From Halosimplex halophilum (GTDB taxonomy: Archaea; Halobacteriota; Halobacteria; Halobacteriales; Haloarculaceae): a stretch of 64,000 bases of DNA. Shown piece by piece: positions 8,508-16,685 of the stretch. The first letter of the stretch is position 1. The number at the start of each line of letters is the position of its first letter. The position numbers and the translations under genes were made by a program. The notes under the pieces were generated by a model. That model was given only the letters and a program-made list of their open reading frames with translations. It was not told the origin of the DNA and did no database searches. The DNA is taken from contig NZ_SRHV01000005.1 of assembly GCF_004698125.1 (NCBI RefSeq), forward strand, positions 372,001 to 436,000, in the 5' to 3' direction.

Positions 8508-9713
8508 CTAGCATCGATTCTCCACGATTCGCTGGAGATGTGCGGTCGTCCGCTCGACGGTCGTCTCCCAGTCGTAGCCATCTTCGACGACTGCACGCGG
8601 CGAGTACGTCTCCCTGTTCCCGGTGACCGCCATCAGCGCGTCCGCGAACCCCTCGATATCGCCGACAGGGACCGTCTCCCCGCCGCCGTCGACGACGCCG
8701 GTGAGCTGGTCGAGCGCGCTCGTGACGACGGGCACGCCGGTCGCCATCGCCTCAAGCACCGTGCGCGGTAGCCCTTCGGCCTCGCTCGGCAACACGAGCG
8801 CGTCGGCCGCCCGGTAGACCGACGGCATCGCATCGTACGGCAGGTGGCCCAGAAACTGGACCGCGTCGTCGAGACCCCTTTCGCCGACCTGTCGTTCGAG
8901 GTCCCCGCAGAGCGGGCCGTCGCCGCAGATCGTGAGCCCGGCCTCGGGCACCCGGTCACGCAGGCGATCGAAGGCCGCGAGCGCGTCGCCCGGTCGTTTC
9001 CCGTCGACGAGCCGACCCACAAAGAGGACTGCGGGATCGCCGACCACATCGTCACGGCGGGGGCCGTCCGAGGTGAACCGCGCCGTGTCGATCCCGTTGG
9101 CGACGACCTCGATCGGGGTCGAGACACCCAGCTCGCGGAGCCGGTCGCGGTCCTCGTCGGTGTAGCAGAAGGCCACGTCCGCGCTGTCGAACGTCCAGCG
9201 CCCGATCGTCCGGAGGTAGCCGTCGAAGACCCACTTCGGCGCTGTCTGGGAGTACAAGCCGTGGTTCGTGACCGCCAGCGGCGTGCCCGACAGCCGGCGG
9301 GCGAGCGCCGCGAGGTTCGTCGAGAAGTACAGGTGCGAGTGGGTGTGGACAACGTCGTATTCGCCGACGCGACGGAGGAACTGCGCGACGCCCGCGGAGA
9401 CGGCGTTGCCGAGCGGCGCGGCGGTCGGCGGGAACCGGACGACCGTGTAGCCGTCGCGCTGCTCGACGTGGGGCCAGTCCCCGTCGGCGTCGGGCGCGAC
9501 CGCCAGCACCGTCACGTCGTGGCCCATCGCGACCTGGTCGCGGCTCAGTGCGTGGACGTGGTAGGCGCCCCCGCCCGCCACGTCCGGGTAGACCTTCTGT
9601 GCGACCCGCAGGATCCGGAGCGAACGCGAGCGGTCGTCGGGACCTTCTGACTCGTCCTCTCCCTCGGACGTCCCCGACGCTGTGTCCGGTACCCTGCGAC
9701 GGTCGCGCGTCAT
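8508..9713 (-). CDS. GT4-family glycosyltransferase
   Basis: A 401-residue GT-B enzyme. After a hydrophilic N-terminal tail of about 30 residues, the core starts at LRILRVAQKVYP with an acceptor loop GGGAYHV. The donor site includes LFVGRLVDGKRP and the acidic pair in EAEGLPRTVLEAM. It lies 13 nt downstream of the WbaP-like transferase gene on the same strand, so it is a good candidate for adding the second sugar to that enzyme's lipid-linked product. Confidence 0.85.
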   Translation of the reverse strand: MTRDRRRVPDTASGTSEGEDESEGPDDRSRSLRILRVAQKVYPDVAGGGAYHVHALSRDQVAMGHDVTVLAVAPDADGDWPHVEQRDGYTVVRFPPTAAPLGNAVSAGVAQFLRRVGEYDVVHTHSHLYFSTNLAALARRLSGTPLAVTNHGLYSQTAPKWVFDGYLRTIGRWTFDSADVAFCYTDEDRDRLRELGVSTPIEVVANGIDTARFTSDGPRRDDVVGDPAVLFVGRLVDGKRPGDALAAFDRLRDRVPEAGLTICGDGPLCGDLERQVGERGLDDAVQFLGHLPYDAMPSVYRAADALVLPSEAEGLPRTVLEAMATGVPVVTSALDQLTGVVDGGGETVPVGDIEGFADALMAVTGNRETYSPRAVVEDGYDWETTVERTTAHLQRIVENRC

Positions 9714-9726
9714 CGGGTGAGGTGAC

Positions 9727-11169
9727 TCATCGGTCGGTGTTAGGCCGGACGGTTCGGACCGCGTCGGCGCCGACGTCCCACAGCTGACGGATCACGATCT
9801 TGAGGTCGAACCAGAACGACTGTCGGCGGATGTACTCCACGTCGTAGCGGAGCTTCTCCTCGGGGTCGTGGCCGGTCGCGTCGTTGATCTGCGCGAGACC
9901 GGTCAGGCCCGGCCGGACGAACCACCGCCGGCGCCACGTGTCGGCGGCCGTCTCCATCTCGGTGTCCAGCTCGGGTCGCTCCGGGCGCGGCCCGACGACG
10001 CTCATGTCGCCGACGAGGATCGACCACAGCTGGGGGATCTCGTCGAGGTGAGTCCGCCGGAGGAACCGACCGACCCGGGTGACTCTGGGGTCGACTTCCC
10101 CCGCGTCCTCCTCGCTCAGTTTCGGCCCGGACGCGGCCTCGGCGTCGGTCACCATGCTCCGGAACTTGTACACCGGGAAGCGGTCGCCGAACTCGGCGGT
10201 GCGCTCCTGGCTGTACAGGACCGGGCCGGGGCTGTCGAGTTTGACGGCGACGGCGACGGCGGCCATCACCGGCGCGAGGACGACCAGCCCCGTCGCGGCG
10301 AACCCGATGTCGAACGCCCGCTTGACGACGTAGTCCTGGGTGTCCCACGGTTCCAGGTCGATGTCGAGGAGTTCGCGCTCGGAGACGCCGCTGGTCAGCA
10401 CGCTGTCGGCGTGGTCGCGGTGGACCTTCGCGACGACGCCGTGCTCGTAACAGGTGTCGAGCGTGCCGAAGAACTCCATGCGGTCGGCGTCCCCGAACGC
10501 GAGTACGGCCGTGTCCACGTCGTAGGCGACGAGGACTTCCTCCAGCCGGGAGAGCCCGCCGAGACACTCCAGTTCCGCCAGGGGGTCGGCCTCGACGACG
10601 ACGCCGCCGTCGGTGTAGCCGGCCTGATCCGGGGACGGCTCGCCGTCCCGCCCCGCGAACGGCGAGACGTAGCCGACCACGTCGAGGTCGGTCGTCGCGA
10701 GCACGTCGCCCATCGCCTCGGGGTCGTCGCCGACGAGGACGGCCCGTTCGGTGCCTGGCGGCCGCCGCCGGATCGCCGCCATCGCCACCGGGAGGACGAC
10801 GAAGAGCAGGCCGGTCACGATCATCAGCGTCGACCGCGGGAGCTTGTAGGTGTAGTTGTAGTAGCCAAGGGCGGCGAGGCCGACCATCGCCAGCAGGACC
10901 CGCTTCTGGGTCAGGAGGATGGTGTCGAGGATCCGCCGCGGCCGCGGCTTGAACACGGGCCACATCGCCGCGGCTACGACGCCGACCGTCGTCGCGATGG
11001 CGACCGTGAACTGCCCGCCCGCGAGCACCGCCGGCGCCGGCCCCCCGAAGTACGGGACCAGCGCGAACAGGTTCTGGACGAACGGGTGGTTCGCGACGAG
11101 GACGGCGACGAGCGTCAGGGCCAGCGTCGCCCCCACGCTCGCGACCCGGTACTGCCACCGCGAGTTCAT
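9727..11169 (-). CDS. Polyprenyl-phosphate sugar-phosphate transferase (WbaP/WcaJ-like)
   Basis: A 480-residue membrane protein. It has about five N-terminal membrane segments, a CoA-binding-like Rossmann region (residues about 140-250), and a C-terminal bacterial-sugar-transferase domain. That domain has the Lys-Arg-Ala-Phe-Asp membrane re-entrant start, the YKFRSM motif, and the catalytic pair Asp376-Glu377 in THLDEIPQLW, followed by GPRPERPE. The family moves a sugar-1-phosphate onto polyprenyl (here dolichyl) phosphate, starting a glycan. ATG11169 is preferred over GTG11172 because the TATA-like box lies about 22 nt upstream. Confidence 0.88.
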   Translation of the reverse strand: MNSRWQYRVASVGATLALTLVAVLVANHPFVQNLFALVPYFGGPAPAVLAGGQFTVAIATTVGVVAAAMWPVFKPRPRRILDTILLTQKRVLLAMVGLAALGYYNYTYKLPRSTLMIVTGLLFVVLPVAMAAIRRRPPGTERAVLVGDDPEAMGDVLATTDLDVVGYVSPFAGRDGEPSPDQAGYTDGGVVVEADPLAELECLGGLSRLEEVLVAYDVDTAVLAFGDADRMEFFGTLDTCYEHGVVAKVHRDHADSVLTSGVSERELLDIDLEPWDTQDYVVKRAFDIGFAATGLVVLAPVMAAVAVAVKLDSPGPVLYSQERTAEFGDRFPVYKFRSMVTDAEAASGPKLSEEDAGEVDPRVTRVGRFLRRTHLDEIPQLWSILVGDMSVVGPRPERPELDTEMETAADTWRRRWFVRPGLTGLAQINDATGHDPEEKLRYDVEYIRRQSFWFDLKIVIRQLWDVGADAVRTVRPNTDR

Positions 11170-11190
11170 CACTCCCGATTCAGTAGCCCG

Positions 11191-11200
11191 TCATATAAGG
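11191..11200 (-). promoter_or_regulatory. TATA box of the WbaP-like transferase gene
   Basis: The minus strand reads CCTTATATGA, about 22 nt before ATG11169, which fits a leaderless transcript. Confidence 0.5.
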
Positions 11201-11351
11201 TCTATGCCACGATTATCGCTGCTGAGTCTCTCAGCGACGGATCCCGCCCGGCGACCACCTCCCCGACAGACCGGCGCGCCCGCGAATCGCTTTCTGTCGG
11301 TCGGCGCCGCCACCCGGTGCGCGTGCCGGCGGGCACCGCGCTGTCGGTAGG

Positions 11352-11359
11352 TTTTAAAC
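11352..11359 (+). promoter_or_regulatory. TATA box of the STT3-like gene
   Basis: TTTTAAAC lies 23 nt before ATG11383, consistent with leaderless transcription and fixing that start inside a longer open frame. Confidence 0.55.
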
Positions 11360-11382
11360 ACGGCCTACCGTCCGTTCGAGAC

Positions 11383-14370
11383 ATGTCCGAGGTTCGCGAG
11401 GCGACGGCCGACCTCGTGGAATCCCGCCCCGCCGCCGAAGACGCCCTCCGAGATATCCTCGCGGCCGACGAGTCCGGTCCGTGGTCGTTCGACGATGTCG
11501 CCGTCGACTCCGGCACGTTCGGCGAGATCGTCGCCGCCGGGATCGTCGAGGAGGTCGACGACGGGTACCGCGTCGCCGACCCCGACGCCGTCCGCGGGGC
11601 GCTCGACGGATCGCCGGGCGAGTCACAGTCCGGGGGCGGCGGCGCGTCGCTTACCGGGCGCGCCGCGGCTCTCCGACCGGCCTCCGTCGACCGGCGGGCG
11701 GTCGCCGCCCTCGCCGTCGCCCTGCTCGCCGTCGCCGTCGTTCGCGTCGCCCTGCCGATGGGCGCGGTGTTCCGGAACGGCGACATCGTCCTCAGCGGCA
11801 ACGACCCGTACCTCTACCGCTACTGGGGCGAACAGCTTCTGGAGCGTCCGGCCCCGGCGCTGGACCCGACGGCGCTCGGGTCGCTCCCGTCCTCGGTGGC
11901 GACCCACGACGTGGCGATGGTCGTCGCGGTCTGGTGGACGGCCGCGCTGTTCGGCGGGACCCCCGAGACGGTCGGCCTCGTCCTCGCGTGGTACCCGGTC
12001 GCCGCCGGCGTGGTCAGCGCCGCCCTCGTCTACCTGGTCACGGTGTCGGTCAGCGCCGACCGGCGTGCGGGCCTCGCCGCCGTCGCCCTGCTGGCGGTCA
12101 CGCCGGTCCACGCCTTCCGCACGTCGCTCGGCTTCGGCGACCACCACGCCTTCGACTACGTCTGGCTCGCGGTCGCCGCCTACGCCCTCGTGCTGGTCGC
12201 CCGCGAACGGATCGACCGCGACGGGCCGCGTCTGGGCGTCTCCGCGACCGGGTGGGCCGCCGTCGCGGCGCTCTCGACCGCGGTGACCGTTCAGGTGACC
12301 GCCTGGCGCGGCGGCCCGCTGCTGGTCGCGCCGCTGGGGCTGTACGCGCTGGCACGGTCGCTCGCGGACGTGCGAGCCGACCGCTCTCCCCTGTCGGGAT
12401 CCGGCCCGCTGCTGGTCGCCCTCGCCGGGAGCGCCGCGCTGACGCTCGCGTTGCACGCGCTGTACGGCTGGCTGGAGCTGTATCGCGCGCTGGCGCCCGC
12501 GCTGCTGGCGGTCGGGAGCGCGTTCGTCGTCGCCGCGGGCGAGCTCGCTCACCGCCGGGACCTCGCGGCGCGCCGCGCGGCGGCCGCGGAAGTGGGCGTC
12601 GGCCTCGCCGTCACCGCGGTCGCCTGGGTCGCCGTCCCCGCGGTCTCCGAGGGGGTCGGCGAGTTCCTCGCCTACATGCGGGAGTTCGGCGGGAGCGGCA
12701 TCGCCGAGACCGCCTCGCTGTTCTCGGGTGCGCAGGGCTCGCTGTTCGCGCCGCTGCTGCTGTTCGGGTTCGTCGCCGTCGTCGCGCTCCCGGTGCTGGC
12801 GTGGGCGCCTGTCGTCGGCTACCGCGAGGACCGCCCGGCGTGGCTCGCCCTCGGCGCGTACGGCTGGTACCTCTTCGCGCTCGCCGTCGTCCAGATCCGC
12901 TTCGCCGGCCAGCTCTCGCTGTTCACCGCCGTCTTCGGCGGCGTCGGCTTCGTCCGGCTGGCCGCCTGGGTCGATATCGCCGAACCGTCGACCGCCCTCT
13001 CCGGGTCGCCCGCCGCGGCGATCCGGGGGCTCGGCTCCCCCGACCTCCGGACGGTCGGCTACGTGGCCGTCCTCTTCCTGCTGGTCGGGAGCCTCGGGAT
13101 GGTCCAGTCGCCGGTCAAGATCAGCCAGGTCACGACCGACGACGCCACCTACGGGACGGCCGCGTCGATCGACGACCACGCCGCCGCCCACGACCGGACG
13201 TTCCCGCGGAACTACGTGTTCAGCCAGTGGGGGCGCAACCGCGTCTACAACTACTTCGTCAACGGACGGGCGTTCTCCTACGGCTTCGCGCTCGCGGAGT
13301 ACGAGTCGTTCGTCTCCGCGACCGACCCCGGCGACGCCCGCGCCGCGCTCAGCGGCCGCGAGGGCTACGTCGTGACCGCCCCGGCCGCCTCCCTGTCGGA
13401 CTCGACGATGCAGGCGCGCCTGCACAGACAGTTCGGGAGCCGCTCGGGGTCGGTCGCGGGACTGGGACACTACCGGCTGATCCACGACGCCGGCGAGGGC
13501 GAGCAGAAGGCCTTCGCCGTCGTCGACGGCGCCCGCGTCGTGGGGGCCGGACCCGCGAACGCGTCGGTGACGCTCTCGGTCCCGGTCACCGTCGGGAACA
13601 CCTCGTTCACCTACGAGCGGCGGGTCCGGACCGGGCCGACGGGCGACGTGACCCTGCGAGTCCCCTACGAGGGGACCTACGACCTGCCGCTGGGCAACAG
13701 TTCGGTGACGGCGGCCATGGTCCGGGAGGGCGCCCAGCCCGGCCAGTATCTGGCCCACTGGGCGTTCGAGTCCGCCGGGACCGGCACCGCCGTCGACCGG
13801 ATCGGGGGTCACAACGGGACCGTCGACGGTGCGACCCCCGTCGCCGGGCCGCGCGGCTCCGCGCTGTCGTTCGACGCCGCCGACGGGGAGTTCGTGAACC
13901 TCGGGCCCGACGCGGTCGACCTCAGCGGGCGCGAGGCGTTCACCACCTGTTCGTGGGCGCGGGTCGACGACCCCGGGGGGCCGGGCAACCACGACGTGCT
14001 CCACCTCGGCACCTACGAGGTCGTGTTGAGCTACGACTCCGCCAACGAGCGGTGGATCTCGTATTTCCACAACGGGACCGAACCGAACGTGGTCCGGGCG
14101 AACGCGACCGGCTCCGGGGAGTGGAGCCACGTCTGCGGGCGCTACGACGGCGAGGCGCTGTCGCTCTGGGTCGACGGCGAGCGCGCCGGGAGCGTGGCCG
14201 CGAGCGGGGCCGTCCGGGACAGCGGCGGCGTCGACGCGATCGGCGGGACCGGACGCCGCGACCGCTTCTTCGACGGCGCGGTCGACGACGTCCACGTCTA
14301 CGAGCGCGCCCTCGCCCCCTCGGAGATCCGGACGCTGTACGGCTACGGTGCGAACGAAACCGGCCGGTAG
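11383..14370 (+). CDS. STT3/AglB-like oligosaccharyltransferase with wHTH-like N-terminus and C-terminal LamG domain
   Basis: A 995-residue protein. Residues 1-75 look like a small winged-helix domain. About residues 105-575 hold many membrane segments with STT3-type acidic motifs: GNDPY (Asp141) in the first outer loop and GFGDHHAFD (Asp253) in the second. This part should be a GT-C enzyme taking a glycan from dolichyl phosphate or diphosphate outside the cell. Where AglB has WWDYG, this protein reads SQWGRN (around Trp616), so acceptor recognition must differ. Residues about 790-990 form a LamG/concanavalin-like jellyroll (AHWAFES ... DGAVDDVHVYERAL), likely carbohydrate-binding. The start is set by the TATA box. 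It could be an OST paralogue, an O-linked transferase or a polymer ligase. Confidence 0.75.
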   Translation: MSEVREATADLVESRPAAEDALRDILAADESGPWSFDDVAVDSGTFGEIVAAGIVEEVDDGYRVADPDAVRGALDGSPGESQSGGGGASLTGRAAALRPASVDRRAVAALAVALLAVAVVRVALPMGAVFRNGDIVLSGNDPYLYRYWGEQLLERPAPALDPTALGSLPSSVATHDVAMVVAVWWTAALFGGTPETVGLVLAWYPVAAGVVSAALVYLVTVSVSADRRAGLAAVALLAVTPVHAFRTSLGFGDHHAFDYVWLAVAAYALVLVARERIDRDGPRLGVSATGWAAVAALSTAVTVQVTAWRGGPLLVAPLGLYALARSLADVRADRSPLSGSGPLLVALAGSAALTLALHALYGWLELYRALAPALLAVGSAFVVAAGELAHRRDLAARRAAAAEVGVGLAVTAVAWVAVPAVSEGVGEFLAYMREFGGSGIAETASLFSGAQGSLFAPLLLFGFVAVVALPVLAWAPVVGYREDRPAWLALGAYGWYLFALAVVQIRFAGQLSLFTAVFGGVGFVRLAAWVDIAEPSTALSGSPAAAIRGLGSPDLRTVGYVAVLFLLVGSLGMVQSPVKISQVTTDDATYGTAASIDDHAAAHDRTFPRNYVFSQWGRNRVYNYFVNGRAFSYGFALAEYESFVSATDPGDARAALSGREGYVVTAPAASLSDSTMQARLHRQFGSRSGSVAGLGHYRLIHDAGEGEQKAFAVVDGARVVGAGPANASVTLSVPVTVGNTSFTYERRVRTGPTGDVTLRVPYEGTYDLPLGNSSVTAAMVREGAQPGQYLAHWAFESAGTGTAVDRIGGHNGTVDGATPVAGPRGSALSFDAADGEFVNLGPDAVDLSGREAFTTCSWARVDDPGGPGNHDVLHLGTYEVVLSYDSANERWISYFHNGTEPNVVRANATGSGEWSHVCGRYDGEALSLWVDGERAGSVAASGAVRDSGGVDAIGGTGRRDRFFDGAVDDVHVYERALAPSEIRTLYGYGANETGR

Positions 14371-14503
14371 CCGACGCCGACTCGCTCGCGGCCGCGTCGT
14401 CGCTTTGCAGCGTGTTGCGCGCTCCGGGCAGCCTGTACTCCCGTGACCGGCTCGGCGTTCGCCGAATCGCGCTTTTTTTATCCGGGTGCGTACAGCACAG
14501 CGT

Positions 14504-15430
14504 ATGGACACCGACCCGGAGCCGGCGGCCCGTCCGGTCTCCGGGTATCAGGTCGACCTCGTCGGGGCCGCGGTCTACACCGTGGTCGCGGTCGCGGTCG
14601 CCCTCGTGCCCGGGCTCGACGAGACGGCGCTTCGACCGGTCATCGCCGTCGGCTTCGGGCTGTTCCTCCCGGGATACGCGTTCGTCGCCGGGCTGTTCCC
14701 GGCCGGAGGGACGGTCTCACTCACGGCTCGGCTCGTGTTCTCTCTCGCGGCGAGCCTCGCGCTCCTCCCGCTGGTCGGCGTCGCCCTCCACGTCTCGCCG
14801 TTCGCGATCACGGGCGCGTCGGCCCTGATCGCGACGGTCGCGCTGACGCTCGCGTCGCTGGCGGTCGCGAACCGCCGCCGGGAGGCGCTCCCGCCCGACG
14901 AGCGGTTCCGGCTCGGCCCGGCCCTGCCCTTCGACCCGACCGCCCTCCTGGCCAGCGAGGGCCGCGCCGAGTCGCTGGTCAACGGGCTGGTCCTCGTGAG
15001 CCTCCTCGTCGCCGCCGTCAGCGTCTCGGCGGCCGTCACCGTCCAGCCGCCCGCGGAGCGCTACACCGAGTTCGCCGTGCTCGGGGAGAACGAGACCGGC
15101 GACCCCAGCGCGACGGCCTACCCGCGGTGGATCGACGAGGAGGACGGCGCGCCCGTCTACGTCTCGCTCGGCAACCACCACCAGCGCGCGATGGACTACA
15201 CGGTGGTCGTCACGCTGTCCGAGGACGCCTCCGGGTCCGGCGAAACGATCGACCGGTTCGGCGTCGAACTGGCGCCGGGCGAGCGAACGCAACTCCGACG
15301 GACGCTCTCGCCGCCGACGACCGGGAGGGACCTGCGGCTCACGTTCCTGCTGTACCGCGGCGACCCGCCGGCCGACCCCTCCCGGTCGACGGCCCGGCAG
15401 GACCTCCAGCTCGTCGTCGACGTGTACTGA
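14504..15430 (+). CDS. DUF1616 membrane protein
   Basis: A 308-residue protein. Four or five membrane segments fill the N-terminal 190 residues. The hallmark GFGLFLPGYAFVAGLFP sits in the second and third helices, as in DUF1616 proteins. The C-terminal part (about 200-308) is an external beta-rich domain. The family is common next to archaeal N-glycosylation genes, but its function is unknown. A T-rich TATA-like element at 14472-14481 ends about 23 nt before ATG14504, so I use that start rather than an in-frame codon 18 nt earlier. The preceding 130 bp holds nothing else. Confidence 0.8.
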   Translation: MDTDPEPAARPVSGYQVDLVGAAVYTVVAVAVALVPGLDETALRPVIAVGFGLFLPGYAFVAGLFPAGGTVSLTARLVFSLAASLALLPLVGVALHVSPFAITGASALIATVALTLASLAVANRRREALPPDERFRLGPALPFDPTALLASEGRAESLVNGLVLVSLLVAAVSVSAAVTVQPPAERYTEFAVLGENETGDPSATAYPRWIDEEDGAPVYVSLGNHHQRAMDYTVVVTLSEDASGSGETIDRFGVELAPGERTQLRRTLSPPTTGRDLRLTFLLYRGDPPADPSRSTARQDLQLVVDVY

Positions 15431-15476
15431 GGGGCCGTGACTCCGCCGCTCGGCCGGCGCGCGTGCATCTCGCCGG

Positions 15477-16598
15477 TCAGTCCGCGCTCTCGCGGTAGGC
15501 CGCCAGCGCCTCCGTGGCGACGCGGTCCCAGTCGAACTCGCCGGCGCGCTCGACGGGCGAGGTGGCCGGCGGGTCGCCGAACAGGCCGGTCTCGATCCCG
15601 TCGACGAGCCCGTCGACCGTGGGTTCGACCAGGTGGCCGGCGTCGCCGACGACCTCGGCGCTGGCGACGTTCGGGTGGTCGGCGGCGACGACCCGACAGC
15701 CCGCCGCCATCGCCTCGACGAGCGTGATGCCGAACCCCTCGCGGACCGACGGCGAGACGAACACCGTCGCGGCCCGCATCGCCGCCAGCACGTCGTCGTG
15801 GTCCTCGACGAAGCCGCGGAACTCGACGCGGTCGGCCACGCCGAGGTCGTCTGCGAGGGCGCCGAGCGCCTCCCGTTCCGGACCGTCGCCGACGACCGCG
15901 AGCGAGAGGTCGTGGCGGTCGGCGACCCGCGCGAACGCCCGCAGCAGCGTGTCGAGGTTCTTGTCGGCGATGAGCCGGCCGACGAACAGCAGGTCCGTCC
16001 CCTCGTCGGCCGGGGCGACCCCGCGAACGTGGTCGAAGTCGATCCCGTTGGGGACGACGGTGATCGCGTCGCGGTCGGGGCCGATCCGCGCGAGGTCGTC
16101 GGCGGTGGTCTCCGAGACGGCGACCGCGTGCTGGGGGACGTTCGCGGCGACGTACTCGACGGCCCGGCCGAACGGCGCGAGCCGTCCGAGGTACTCGTTC
16201 CACCACTCGCCCCAGACCTCGTGCCACGTCGTGACGAGCGGCGTCCGCGTCGCGGTCGCGAGCCGCCCCGCGAAGACCGGGAAGTACGGGAAGACGGAGA
16301 CGACGAGCACGTCGTGGCCGCCGGCGCGTTTCACGAGCGGCCCGGTCGCCCGGGCGGCGAAGTCGACCGCCTCCGCGATCGACCGCCGGTCGTCCGTATA
16401 CAGATCCCGTTCGGGGGCGACGGCCCGCAGGGTCATCCCGTCGTGGCGTCTGACCGCGGGCCCGTCCCAGAAGTGCCGCCCGTAGACGGTCACGTCGTGG
16501 CCCCGGTCGGCGAGCCGGCGGCCGATCTCGTGGATCCGCTTCTCGGCACCGCCCGTGACGAACGGATACACCACGTTCGAGACGTAGCCGATGTCCAC
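15477..16598 (-). CDS. GT4-family glycosyltransferase
   Basis: A 373-residue GT-B enzyme. It opens with a Rossmann strand and the VTGGAEKRIHEIG acceptor loop, continues with VVPNGIDFD at the domain hinge and LLFVGRLIADKNL, and ends with the donor-phosphate motif REGFGITLVEAMA. No membrane segments are seen. It is cytoplasmic and would add a sugar to a lipid-linked glycan. Its stop lies 46 nt from the stop of the convergent DUF1616 gene. Confidence 0.87.
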   Translation of the reverse strand: MDIGYVSNVVYPFVTGGAEKRIHEIGRRLADRGHDVTVYGRHFWDGPAVRRHDGMTLRAVAPERDLYTDDRRSIAEAVDFAARATGPLVKRAGGHDVLVVSVFPYFPVFAGRLATATRTPLVTTWHEVWGEWWNEYLGRLAPFGRAVEYVAANVPQHAVAVSETTADDLARIGPDRDAITVVPNGIDFDHVRGVAPADEGTDLLFVGRLIADKNLDTLLRAFARVADRHDLSLAVVGDGPEREALGALADDLGVADRVEFRGFVEDHDDVLAAMRAATVFVSPSVREGFGITLVEAMAAGCRVVAADHPNVASAEVVGDAGHLVEPTVDGLVDGIETGLFGDPPATSPVERAGEFDWDRVATEALAAYRESAD

Positions 16599-16685
16599 AG
16601 TGGCACCTGACCGGGTGCGGTCAATGCTCTTTCGGTCGCCCCGCCCCGCGACGGGCCCGAGTTCCCGGGAGCGGCCCGGAGCGGC

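Noticed and set aside
9868-11382. A very long plus-strand open frame leading into the STT3-like gene
   Set aside because: It lies opposite the WbaP-like gene, has no family-like text, and the TATA box at 11352 with ATG11383 gives a clear start. High GC makes antisense frames open by chance.
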